DNA from: Flavobacterium sp. | GTDB taxonomy: Bacteria > Bacteroidota > Bacteroidia > Flavobacteriales > Flavobacteriaceae | NCBI RefSeq assembly: GCF_003525665.1 | Contig: NZ_DQDX01000194.1 | Coordinates: 19,922 to 29,002 of the forward strand | Direction of reading: 5' to 3' | Length of the DNA stretch: 9,081 nt | Shown: piece by piece, positions 1 to 6,988 of the stretch | How positions within the stretch are numbered: the stretch's first letter is position 1 | Layout of the letters: the number at the start of each line of letters is the position of its first letter | Program-made: the position numbers and the translations under genes | Notes under the pieces: model-generated | Databases searched by the model: none | Seen by the model: only the letters and a program-made list of their open reading frames with translations | What the model was told of the DNA's origin: nothing

Positions 1-2529
1 TCACTATTTATTTTAATAACCCTCATTATTGTTGGTTGTAATACTACTAAACGAGTTCCAGACAACAAAAGATTGTTAATGGATAACGAAATTTATGTGG
101 ATGACAAAAAGAATAAAGACGATGAAGTCACCAATCAATTGTATCAAAAACCAAACAGTTCTATCCTAGGATATCGACTTCGATTGAATTTATACAATCT
201 TGCAAAGCAAAATACCGACTCGTTATACAAAGATAAATTTCTAAAAAATCCGAAGAAATATTATAGAAAAGCTAAATGGCTTTCTAAAAAACAAGTAAAT
301 CGATTAGGACAATCTTTTTGGAACAAAGGACTTCATGAATTTTTAAAGAAAACAGGTGAAGCGCCAGTTTTACTAGACACAACTAGCACGAAAAAATCAA
401 TAAAACGATTGAATTCTTATTACTTCAACAATGGTTTTTTTGATGTTAAAACCGACTTCACAACCGATACTTCTAAAACCAAAAAAGTAGTTTTAAAATA
501 TAAAATCAATAAAGGAAGTGGTTACAAATTAGACAGTTTAAAAACCGATATTGCTACTTTAGCATTAGATTCTTTATATAAATTAAGAAAAGACAATTCG
601 TTCATTAAATCGGGAAATCAATACAAAACTGAAGATATAGACAACGAACGCAATAGAATTACAACCGATTTTAGAAATAATGGCGTCTATTTTTTTCAAC
701 AGAATTATATAAATTTTGATTTAGATACAATTCAAACCAACAAAAAAGTAAATTTAAAATTAAATATTGAAAATCAGAATATTAGAGAAGGCGACACTTC
801 ATCTACACAAGATTTTAAAATTTACAAAATAAATAAGGTTAATATTTTTACCGATCATCAAACCAATAAAAACGAGATTAAAGTAAACGATAGCGTTACT
901 TATAATGGATATCATTTCTACAGTGAGAAAAAACTAAAATACAAACCAAAGTCAATTACTAGCGCTATTTTTATCGCTCCAGGAACTACCTATTCTGATT
1001 TTAGAACTACACTTACCTCAAAGTATTTGAGTAATCTGAGAGTTTTTAATTATCCATCCATTCAATATTCTGTTGATCCGAAAGATGAAAAAGGATTGAT
1101 AGCTAACGTGTTTTTGATTCCTCGAAAAAAATACACTTTTGGTGCTTCTGTAGATTTTACACATTCTAATATTCAAGATTTTGGAATTTCAGGAAATACA
1201 TCACTCGGAATTAGAAACGTATTTAATGGTGCCGAAACCTTTGAAATTGCTTTTAGAGGAAACGTTGGTGCATCGAGAGATTTAGCAAATCCTAACAACA
1301 ATTTCTTCAATATTTCTGAAATTGGAATTGATTCTAAACTTAATTTTCCCCGAATTCTATTTCCTTTCAATATCGATAAAATCATCCCAAAAACGATGAT
1401 TCCGTCAACAACATTGAGTGTTGGTTTTGCCAAACAAAGAAACATTGGACTAGACAAACAAAATTTCACTAGTTCACTTTCCTATAATTGGACACCTAAG
1501 AAAAATACAACAGTTAGATTTGACTTATTCAATGTTCAATTTGTCAAAAATGTTAATATAGGTAATTACTTTAATGTTTATCGAACTTCTTACGATCGAT
1601 TGAATGAAATTGCCGAAATCTATAATACTAACCCTGCATACGTTGACGATAATGGAAACCTAACTCAAGAAGGAACTTTAAATTTTATTGACGATGTACT
1701 TTTAGTGGATGAAACGCCAGCCATAACTGAAAATGATGAAGAATACAGAACTGTACTGAGCATTAAAGAACGCTATGAACGATTAATTGAAAACAATCTT
1801 ATTTTTGCTTCAAGTATTAGTTTTTCAAAAACATCAAAAAGAGACATTCAAGACAATAACTTTTATATTTTTAAAACAAAAATTGAATCGGCAGGAAATA
1901 TACTTTCTTTAATTGCAAATGCATCTAAGGAAATCATTAATCAAAACGGAGCCAATACTATATTTGATGTAGAATATTCTCAGTACATAAAAACCGAATA
2001 TGAATACATTAAACATTGGGATTTAAGAAGGAAAAAAGTGTTTGCGATAAGAAGCTTTTTCGGAATTGCAATTCCTTACGGAAATTCTAACAATATTCCA
2101 TTTTCTCGAAGTTATTTTGCCGGTGGAACCAACGACATACGTGCTTGGCAACCGTATAGCTTAGGTCCAGGAAGTAGCGGAGGACTATTTGATTTTAATG
2201 AAGCCAACATGAAAATTAGTTTTAATGCCGAATTTAGATTTAATATTTTCGGAAAACTAAACGGAGCATTATTTGCCGATACAGGAAATATTTGGAATGT
2301 ACTCGATAATGTTGAAGATGAAGCCTATAAATTTAATGGTATAAAATCATTAGAAACGTTAGCATTAGGAACTGGATTCGGATTTAGATATGATTTTGGA
2401 TTATTTGTTGTGCGTGGTGATTTAGGGTTTAAAACTTACAATCCGGCGAAAGACATGACCCAAAGATGGTTTAAAGAAATCAATTTATCTGATTCTGTAT
2501 TAAATATTGGAATAAATTATCCGTTCTAA
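1..2529 (+). CDS. tamL: TamL-type lipid-anchored Omp85 outer-membrane protein, 5' end cut off
   Basis: Omp85-superfamily (BamA/TamA) protein, expected in the outer membrane and to help insert or export envelope proteins. The reading frame is open from base 1, so the true start lies just outside the window and 842 residues are visible. The first visible residues are the hydrophobic end of a lipoprotein signal peptide closing in a lipobox, IVGC, with the Cys at codon 13 (bases 37-39). The Met and TTG codons near base 73 are therefore internal. POTRA-like segments follow: the YYFNNGFFDV stretch near 140-149, a second near 214-232, and a third near 331-357. The C-terminal barrel starts around 375. 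It contains the Omp85 loop-6 motif in the form GGTNDIRAWQPYSLGPG (Arg near 714) and ends in a terminal Phe (NIGINYPF), as outer-membrane barrels do. The lipid anchor plus the RAW-type motif point to the Bacteroidetes TamL branch rather than BamA. The residues after the Cys (NTTKR) lack an acidic surface-export signal, so the anchor probably stays periplasmic. Confidence 0.9.
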   Translation, partial: SLFILITLIIVGCNTTKRVPDNKRLLMDNEIYVDDKKNKDDEVTNQLYQKPNSSILGYRLRLNLYNLAKQNTDSLYKDKFLKNPKKYYRKAKWLSKKQVNRLGQSFWNKGLHEFLKKTGEAPVLLDTTSTKKSIKRLNSYYFNNGFFDVKTDFTTDTSKTKKVVLKYKINKGSGYKLDSLKTDIATLALDSLYKLRKDNSFIKSGNQYKTEDIDNERNRITTDFRNNGVYFFQQNYINFDLDTIQTNKKVNLKLNIENQNIREGDTSSTQDFKIYKINKVNIFTDHQTNKNEIKVNDSVTYNGYHFYSEKKLKYKPKSITSAIFIAPGTTYSDFRTTLTSKYLSNLRVFNYPSIQYSVDPKDEKGLIANVFLIPRKKYTFGASVDFTHSNIQDFGISGNTSLGIRNVFNGAETFEIAFRGNVGASRDLANPNNNFFNISEIGIDSKLNFPRILFPFNIDKIIPKTMIPSTTLSVGFAKQRNIGLDKQNFTSSLSYNWTPKKNTTVRFDLFNVQFVKNVNIGNYFNVYRTSYDRLNEIAEIYNTNPAYVDDNGNLTQEGTLNFIDDVLLVDETPAITENDEEYRTVLSIKERYERLIENNLIFASSISFSKTSKRDIQDNNFYIFKTKIESAGNILSLIANASKEIINQNGANTIFDVEYSQYIKTEYEYIKHWDLRRKKVFAIRSFFGIAIPYGNSNNIPFSRSYFAGGTNDIRAWQPYSLGPGSSGGLFDFNEANMKISFNAEFRFNIFGKLNGALFADTGNIWNVLDNVEDEAYKFNGIKSLETLALGTGFGFRYDFGLFVVRGDLGFKTYNPAKDMTQRWFKEINLSDSVLNIGINYPF

Positions 2530-2542
2530 TTTTAGAAATTAT

Positions 2543-2550
2543 TACTTTTG
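2543..2550 (+). promoter_or_regulatory. Bacteroidetes -7 promoter box upstream of fbaA
   Basis: TACTTTTG matches the Bacteroidetes -7 consensus TAnnTTTG exactly and lies 14 bases after the tamL stop and 42 bases before the fbaA ATG. No clear TTG element is present at the usual -33 spacing; the nearest, at 2507-2509, is too far upstream at 33 bases. Transcription would start around 2555-2558 and give a leader of roughly 35 bases. The TTG at 2548-2550, which could be read as an in-frame start, is the end of this box, which argues against its use for translation. Confidence 0.6.
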
Positions 2551-2592
2551 TATCCCGAAGAATCGGAATTAACTAAAAAACACAACTACAAG

Positions 2593-3660
2593 ATGTCACA
2601 CAATATTAAACCCGGAGTTGCAACAGGAGATGAAGTTCAAGCGATTTTTGCGTATGCAAAAGAAAAAGGCTTTGCTCTTCCTGCAGTAAACGTAACCGGA
2701 TCAAGCACAATCAATGGAGTTTTAGAAACTGCTGCTAAATTAAATGCTCCAGTTATCATTCAGTTTTCTAATGGTGGCGCGCAATTTAATGCTGGAAAAG
2801 GACTTTCTAACGCTGGAGAAAAATCGGCTATTGCTGGTGGAATCGCCGGTGCAAAACACATTCATACTCTTGCAGAAGCTTATGGTGCAACTGTAATTTT
2901 ACATACTGACCATTGTGCAAAAAAATTATTACCTTGGATTGATGGTTTATTAGATGCTTCTGAAAAACATTTTGCAGAAACTGGAAAACCATTATTTTCA
3001 TCACACATGATTGACTTATCAGAAGAACCAATCGAAGAAAATATTGAAATTTGTAAAACTTATTTAGCTCGAATGAGTAAAATGGGAATGACATTAGAAA
3101 TAGAACTTGGAATTACTGGTGGTGAAGAAGATGGTGTTGATAATTCTGATGTTGATAGTTCAAAATTATACACACAACCTGAGGAAGTAGCTTATGCTTA
3201 TGAAGAACTTTCTAAAATTTCTCCAAGATTTACAATTGCAGCAGCTTTTGGAAATGTTCACGGAGTTTACAAACCAGGAAATGTGAAATTAACTCCAAAA
3301 ATCTTGAAAAATTCACAAGATTATGTTCAAAATAAATTCAACACCGGTCACAATCCAGTTGATTTTGTTTTCCACGGTGGATCGGGTTCTACATTAGAAG
3401 AAATTAGAGAAGGAATTTCTTATGGTGTTGTAAAAATGAATATTGACACGGACTTACAATTTGCATTCACAGAAGGAATTCGCGACTATGTGGTAAACCA
3501 TATTGATTATTTAAAAACTCAAATTGGAAATCCAGAAGGAGCAGAATCTCCAAACAAAAAATATTACGATCCAAGAAAATGGGTTCGTGAAGGAGAAGTT
3601 ACTTTCAACACAAGATTAGAGCAAGCGTTTGCTGACTTAAATAATGTTAACACTTTATAA
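2593..3660 (+). CDS. fbaA: Fructose-bisphosphate aldolase, class II
   Basis: Cytoplasmic zinc-dependent aldolase that reversibly splits fructose 1,6-bisphosphate into dihydroxyacetone phosphate and glyceraldehyde 3-phosphate in glycolysis and gluconeogenesis. The 355 residues are the normal length for class IIA (E. coli Fba type). Catalytic landmarks are in place: HTDHC with Asp106 and His107 (E. coli Asp109/His110), the active-site loop TGGEEDGVDNS with Glu178/Glu179, zinc ligands His223 in GNVHG and His261 in FHGGSGS, and the phosphate-binding NIDTD at 283-287. The ATG at 2593 is chosen because MSHNIKPGVATGDEV is the usual N-terminus in flavobacteria. The in-frame TTG at 2548 would add 15 unrelated residues and overlaps the promoter box. 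The leader is A-rich with no Shine-Dalgarno sequence. accD follows after 50 bases with no terminator or obvious promoter between, so the two are probably co-transcribed. Confidence 0.97.
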   Translation: MSHNIKPGVATGDEVQAIFAYAKEKGFALPAVNVTGSSTINGVLETAAKLNAPVIIQFSNGGAQFNAGKGLSNAGEKSAIAGGIAGAKHIHTLAEAYGATVILHTDHCAKKLLPWIDGLLDASEKHFAETGKPLFSSHMIDLSEEPIEENIEICKTYLARMSKMGMTLEIELGITGGEEDGVDNSDVDSSKLYTQPEEVAYAYEELSKISPRFTIAAAFGNVHGVYKPGNVKLTPKILKNSQDYVQNKFNTGHNPVDFVFHGGSGSTLEEIREGISYGVVKMNIDTDLQFAFTEGIRDYVVNHIDYLKTQIGNPEGAESPNKKYYDPRKWVREGEVTFNTRLEQAFADLNNVNTL

Positions 3661-3664
3661 GATA

Positions 3665-3704
3665 CAGTTTTAAACTGATAACTGAACACTGATAACTGAA
3701 TACT
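3665..3704 (+). repeat. Intergenic heptad repeat with an adjoining small palindrome
   Basis: Between fbaA and accD lie four uninterrupted 7-base units, ACTGATA, ACTGAAC, ACTGATA and ACTGAAT (3674-3701), with a partial fifth (ACT, 3702-3704). They can also be read as a 14-base unit repeated twice with one mismatch. Just before, and sharing its last bases with the first unit, is the palindrome CAGTTT-T-AAACTG (3665-3677). The array ends 6 bases before the accD start codon and so forms most of the leader between the two genes. I recall similar ACTGAAC/ACTGATA heptads between genes in flavobacterial genomes but cannot check this here. A role in RNA structure or translation is not demonstrated. 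Confidence 0.75.
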
Positions 3705-3710
3705 ATAAAT

Positions 3711-4565
3711 ATGGCTTGGTTTAAAAGAACAGAAAAAGGAATTCAAACACCTACAGAAGATAAAAAAGATGTTCCAAAAGGACTTTGGTATAAATCGCCA
3801 ACAGGAAAAATCATTGATGCTGATGAGTTAGAAAGAAATCTATGGGTAAGTCCAGAAGATGATTTTCACGTTAGAATTGGTAGTAAAGAATATTTCGAAA
3901 TTTTATTCGACAATAATGAATTCAAGGAATTAGATGCCAAAATGACTTCTAAAGATCCGTTAGGATTTGTTGATACTAAAAAATACTCTGAACGATTAAA
4001 AGACGTTATGGACAAAACCAAATTGAAAGATGCGGTTCGTACAGGAGTTGGAAAATCTAAGGGAAATGAATTAGTAGTTTGTTGTATGGATTTTGCCTTT
4101 ATTGGTGGATCAATGGGTGCCGTTGTTGGAGAAAAAATTGCACGTGGAATTGATTATTCTATAAAAAACAAAGTGCCGTTTGTAATGATTTCAAAATCGG
4201 GTGGCGCACGTATGATGGAAGCAGCTTATTCATTAATGCAATTGGCTAAAACCTCAGCAAAATTGGCACAGTTAGCCGATGCTAAAATTCCGTATATTTC
4301 ATTATGTACCGATCCAACTACTGGTGGAACTACAGCCTCTTACGCAATGCTTGGTGATATTAATATTGCTGAACCTGGTGCATTAATCGGTTTTGCCGGA
4401 CCAAGAGTTGTTCGTGATACAACTGGAAAAGATTTACCAGAAGGATTTCAAACTTCAGAATTTTTATTAGAACACGGTTTCTTAGATTTTATTTCTCATA
4501 GAAAAGAGTTGAAAAACAAAATCAATTTGTACATCGATTTGATTTTGAATCAAGAAATTAGATAA
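3711..4565 (+). CDS. accD: Acetyl-CoA carboxylase carboxyltransferase subunit beta, zinc ribbon lost
   Basis: Beta subunit of the carboxyltransferase of acetyl-CoA carboxylase. With AccA it moves the carboxyl group from carboxybiotin to acetyl-CoA to give malonyl-CoA for fatty-acid synthesis. The 284 residues span a short N-terminal region and a crotonase-like core. Core landmarks are MDFAFIGGSMG (126-136), SKSGGARMMEA (161-171), DPTTGGTTASYAMLGD (201-216) and GFAGPRVV (227-234), the last three forming acyl-CoA and oxyanion loops. The N-terminus aligns with the E. coli zinc ribbon (shared ELERNL) but all four zinc cysteines are replaced: Ser29, Gly32, Ser47 and Asp50 stand for C27, C30, C46 and C49. 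The open frame and otherwise normal family sequence argue against a damaged gene. The first ATG after the repeat gives MAWFKRTEKG, the standard flavobacterial start. No accA or accBC is in the window. A strong terminator begins 5 bases after the stop. Confidence 0.96.
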   Translation: MAWFKRTEKGIQTPTEDKKDVPKGLWYKSPTGKIIDADELERNLWVSPEDDFHVRIGSKEYFEILFDNNEFKELDAKMTSKDPLGFVDTKKYSERLKDVMDKTKLKDAVRTGVGKSKGNELVVCCMDFAFIGGSMGAVVGEKIARGIDYSIKNKVPFVMISKSGGARMMEAAYSLMQLAKTSAKLAQLADAKIPYISLCTDPTTGGTTASYAMLGDINIAEPGALIGFAGPRVVRDTTGKDLPEGFQTSEFLLEHGFLDFISHRKELKNKINLYIDLILNQEIR

Positions 4566-4570
4566 ATAAG

Positions 4571-4601
4571 AAATCCCGTTAGCAAATCACTAACGGGATT
4601 T
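4571..4601. terminator. Bidirectional intrinsic terminator between accD and the receptor gene
   Basis: Perfect 12-bp inverted repeat, AAATCCCGTTAG (4571-4582) and CTAACGGGATTT (4590-4601), around a 7-base loop. On the + strand the stem runs into TTTTAATTTTA, ending accD transcripts. On the - strand it is followed by TTTCTTATTT, ending transcripts of the TonB-dependent receptor gene, whose stop lies 21 bases before the stem. The GC-rich core CCCGTTAG makes it the most stable hairpin I saw in the window. Confidence 0.92.
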
Positions 4602-4622
4602 TAATTTTATAGAAAAAACTTT

Positions 4623-6821
4623 TTAGAAAGCGTATTTTAATCCACCATAAAAATTTCTTCCTGGCGCATTAATTCCCGATGCGAATACTCGGTATTGCGT
4701 GTCTAAAATATTTTCGATTCCTGCAAATAGTGTAGCTCCTTTATAAACTTCAAAACCTGATTTAAAGTTGTACGTTTCCCAAGCTGGCATTCCACCAATT
4801 GGCGCATATTGCTGATTGTCTTCGCCGCTTGTAGAATAATCTTTACTAGGTTTTTTTCCGTTGTACAACAGATAGGCTTCAAGATTCAACCAAGATTTGG
4901 AATACATAAAACCAATTTTACCAAAATAAGGCGAAATATGATCTAATGGTGATTGTTCTCCGTTTTCAACTACTCTTCCCAGATTATAATTGAAGTTGGC
5001 GCTAAAATTTAAATTGCTTAAAATTTCGGCTGTAAAACTTGTTGACAATCCAGTGATAAATGCTTTTCCTTTATTTTGATTAGCAAATACTTGGCTTGAT
5101 GTTTCATCATAATCAATAACAGTTTGTCCGTTGTAAATAAATTCATCGGTTACAATGGCATCGTATAATCTGGTGTAGAAATAGGTGTTTTCAAATTTAA
5201 TCTTTTTAGAATTCGATTGAATTACGATTCCAAAATCGGCAGTTAGGGTTTTTTCTGGTTTAATATTTTCATTTGGAACAATAATAATTCCTTGCACCGA
5301 TTCAAATATTTTAGCCAAATCATCAATATTTGGAACTCGAAATCCGCTAGATAAATTGGCTTTTATAGCGAAGTTTTCTGATGTATTATGAATAATTCCT
5401 AACGTTCCGCTGTAGGTAAAATTACCTTGTGAAATATTTGAAAATGGTAACGGAAAAAATGTATCGTCGTCGATTGTACTTTTCAAAGTGGTATAACCTA
5501 CTCTAGCTCCAACATTCCAAAGCGTTTTTTCTGAAATTTTTTCATCATAAGAAACATACAAATCATTTCTAAACATGGTATTGTCTCCATTTGGATAACG
5601 TGTATTTATAGCACTTCTTACGCCTGTATTTATGTTATTCGAATAAGCTGAAGAATTCAATTTTTCATAATACGATTCAAATCCGTAGAACAATTCGCCT
5701 TTTAAAAACTTCTTTTTTAAATCTACAGAAACCGAATACATGTTTACACTTTCTTCTCTATTTTGCAATACATAATTTCCAAACCTTCTGTTGTGGCGAC
5801 TTTCTTTAGCATTTTGAAAAGCAATATTTACTTTTAAATCACTGTCTAAAATGGCCTTTTGTCTTGCAACAGAATATACTCCTAAAATACGTTGTTGCGG
5901 TCCATAATACCATTCGGCATGAGTTAATCCTGTTGAAGAATTTGTTTCGGTTAATCGATCATATCTAGGAATATCTGTTGTTGTTGAAAACTGTAAATTC
6001 AAACCATGTTCAAATCCTGATTCCGCTTTGTAAGCAAACTTCTGTAAAAAATTATACTGTTTATAAGCAGAATTCTTTTGAACGTATTTATCGTCATTAA
6101 CCAATAATTGATCAACACCATTGATTGTTGCAACATAAAATGGTCGTTCTCCAAAGAAGTCACCGTTATGATTTTTACGTTTACCCATTTTTAAATCGCC
6201 AAAATCATTAAAAGATAGTGAGGTTAAAGAAGCGAAATTTTCAGCTGCATAATTTATATTAAAAGCAATCGATTTCTCCTCGTTTGCAGAACTATAACGT
6301 GTATTAACATTTCCAGAAAACTTATTTTTTGCTTCATTCAAAAACTTTGCTTTTTTTGTTGTCATTGCAACAGTTCCTCCTAAGGCATCACTTCCGAATA
6401 AGGTTGAAGTTGGACCATAGAAAATTCCAACATTATCGAGCATGCTTTCGTCAACAGTAATCACATTTTGAAGATGACCAGCTCTAAAAATTAAATTATT
6501 CATTCTAACTCCATCCACAAGTAATAAAACTCTACTGGCTTCAAATCCTCTAATGACTGGACTTCCGCCACCTTGTTGTGACTTTTGAACAAATAACGAA
6601 CCCGAATTTGACAATACTTCTGCGGTACTTTGAAAATTCTGAAAATCAATTTGTTTTTCGGTGATGACTTTAACCTGATTGGGCAATAAAGTTAGATTTG
6701 TAGGTACTTTATTGGATATTATAACTTCATCAAGCTTTGTTGTTTTTATTGAATCTTTTTGAGTTTGAGAAAATCCAATAAATGATGAAAATAGTAGTAA
6801 AAAGGCAGTAGTTTTATTCAT
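4623..6821 (-). CDS. TonB-dependent outer-membrane receptor, heme/hemoglobin-receptor type
   Basis: Outer-membrane active transporter powered by TonB-ExbBD. The 732 residues begin with a signal peptide (MNKTTAFLLLFSSFIGFS, likely cut before Gln19). A TonB-box-like LDEVIISNK (30-38) follows, then a plug domain (about 45-155) with VIRGFEASRVLLLVDGVRMN and YGPTSTLFGSDALGG, and a 22-strand-type barrel ending in Phe (GGLKYAF). No carboxypeptidase-regulatory-like N-terminal domain and no SusD neighbour are present, so it is not a SusC glycan importer. Heme/hemoglobin-receptor family signs are IPRYDRLTE (284-292), SGFRVPNIDDL (492-502, where the family has FRAP), NENIKPEKT (517-525, where it has NPNL) and SGINAPGRNF near the C-terminus. 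No histidine lies between the FRVP and NENI motifs, so heme itself as substrate is uncertain; other iron or metal ligands are possible. The ATG at 6819-6821 directly gives the signal peptide. A complete promoter lies 41 bases upstream. No Fur-box-like palindrome was recognised. Confidence 0.9.
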   Translation of the reverse strand: MNKTTAFLLLFSSFIGFSQTQKDSIKTTKLDEVIISNKVPTNLTLLPNQVKVITEKQIDFQNFQSTAEVLSNSGSLFVQKSQQGGGSPVIRGFEASRVLLLVDGVRMNNLIFRAGHLQNVITVDESMLDNVGIFYGPTSTLFGSDALGGTVAMTTKKAKFLNEAKNKFSGNVNTRYSSANEEKSIAFNINYAAENFASLTSLSFNDFGDLKMGKRKNHNGDFFGERPFYVATINGVDQLLVNDDKYVQKNSAYKQYNFLQKFAYKAESGFEHGLNLQFSTTTDIPRYDRLTETNSSTGLTHAEWYYGPQQRILGVYSVARQKAILDSDLKVNIAFQNAKESRHNRRFGNYVLQNREESVNMYSVSVDLKKKFLKGELFYGFESYYEKLNSSAYSNNINTGVRSAINTRYPNGDNTMFRNDLYVSYDEKISEKTLWNVGARVGYTTLKSTIDDDTFFPLPFSNISQGNFTYSGTLGIIHNTSENFAIKANLSSGFRVPNIDDLAKIFESVQGIIIVPNENIKPEKTLTADFGIVIQSNSKKIKFENTYFYTRLYDAIVTDEFIYNGQTVIDYDETSSQVFANQNKGKAFITGLSTSFTAEILSNLNFSANFNYNLGRVVENGEQSPLDHISPYFGKIGFMYSKSWLNLEAYLLYNGKKPSKDYSTSGEDNQQYAPIGGMPAWETYNFKSGFEVYKGATLFAGIENILDTQYRVFASGINAPGRNFYGGLKYAF

Positions 6822-6862
6822 TTTTGCGTTAATAGTTCCACTTTAGCTACTCTATTTCTAAC

Positions 6863-6893
6863 CAAAAATACTGTTGAAACTAGAGAAAAGCAA
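6863..6893 (-). promoter_or_regulatory. Bacteroidetes sigma-A-type promoter for the TonB-dependent receptor
   Basis: Read on the - strand, TTG (6893-6891) is followed after exactly 20 bases by TATTTTTG (6870-6863). This fits the flavobacterial consensus TTG-N17 to 23-TAnnTTTG. Transcription would begin near 6856-6858, giving a leader of about 35 bases before the ATG at 6821. The leader has an A-rich stretch before the start codon and no Shine-Dalgarno motif at the normal distance. This is the best complete promoter in the window. Confidence 0.72.
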
Positions 6894-6988
6894 TAACAAA
6901 AGCGATTAAAATAGTTTAGTAAAAAAAACGATTATTGTATTTTATAAATGCTTTAGATTTTTTTTCAAAGATAGAAAAAAGCATCTAA

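Noticed and set aside
1173..1469. 98-codon open frame on the - strand inside tamL
   Set aside because: It lies wholly within a well-supported coding gene, opposite strand, with no signal, domain or promoter of its own; it is a shadow of the AT-rich barrel coding sequence.
2828..3094. 88-codon open frame on the - strand inside fbaA
   Set aside because: Antisense to the most conserved part of the aldolase; residue make-up (Phe, Gln, His rich) is what a reverse-strand reading gives.
3564..3746. 60-codon open frame on the - strand across the fbaA-accD gap
   Set aside because: Overlaps both genes and reads through the heptad repeat; no recognisable protein features or promoter.
6916..6984. 22-codon reading frame on the - strand between the permease and receptor genes
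   Set aside because: Very short, made of Lys, Phe and Asn as expected from AT-rich DNA, no ribosome-binding or attenuator features; a leader peptide is not supported.
6948..6984. AT-rich inverted repeats (ATGCTTT/AAAGCAT outside TTTTTTC/GAAAAAA) after the permease stop, also containing a -7-like TATCTTTG on the - strand
   Set aside because: The stems are almost all A-T and no clean U tract follows on the - strand, so a terminator is not convincing; the -7-like box has no TTG at the right spacing and the receptor has a better promoter nearer its start.
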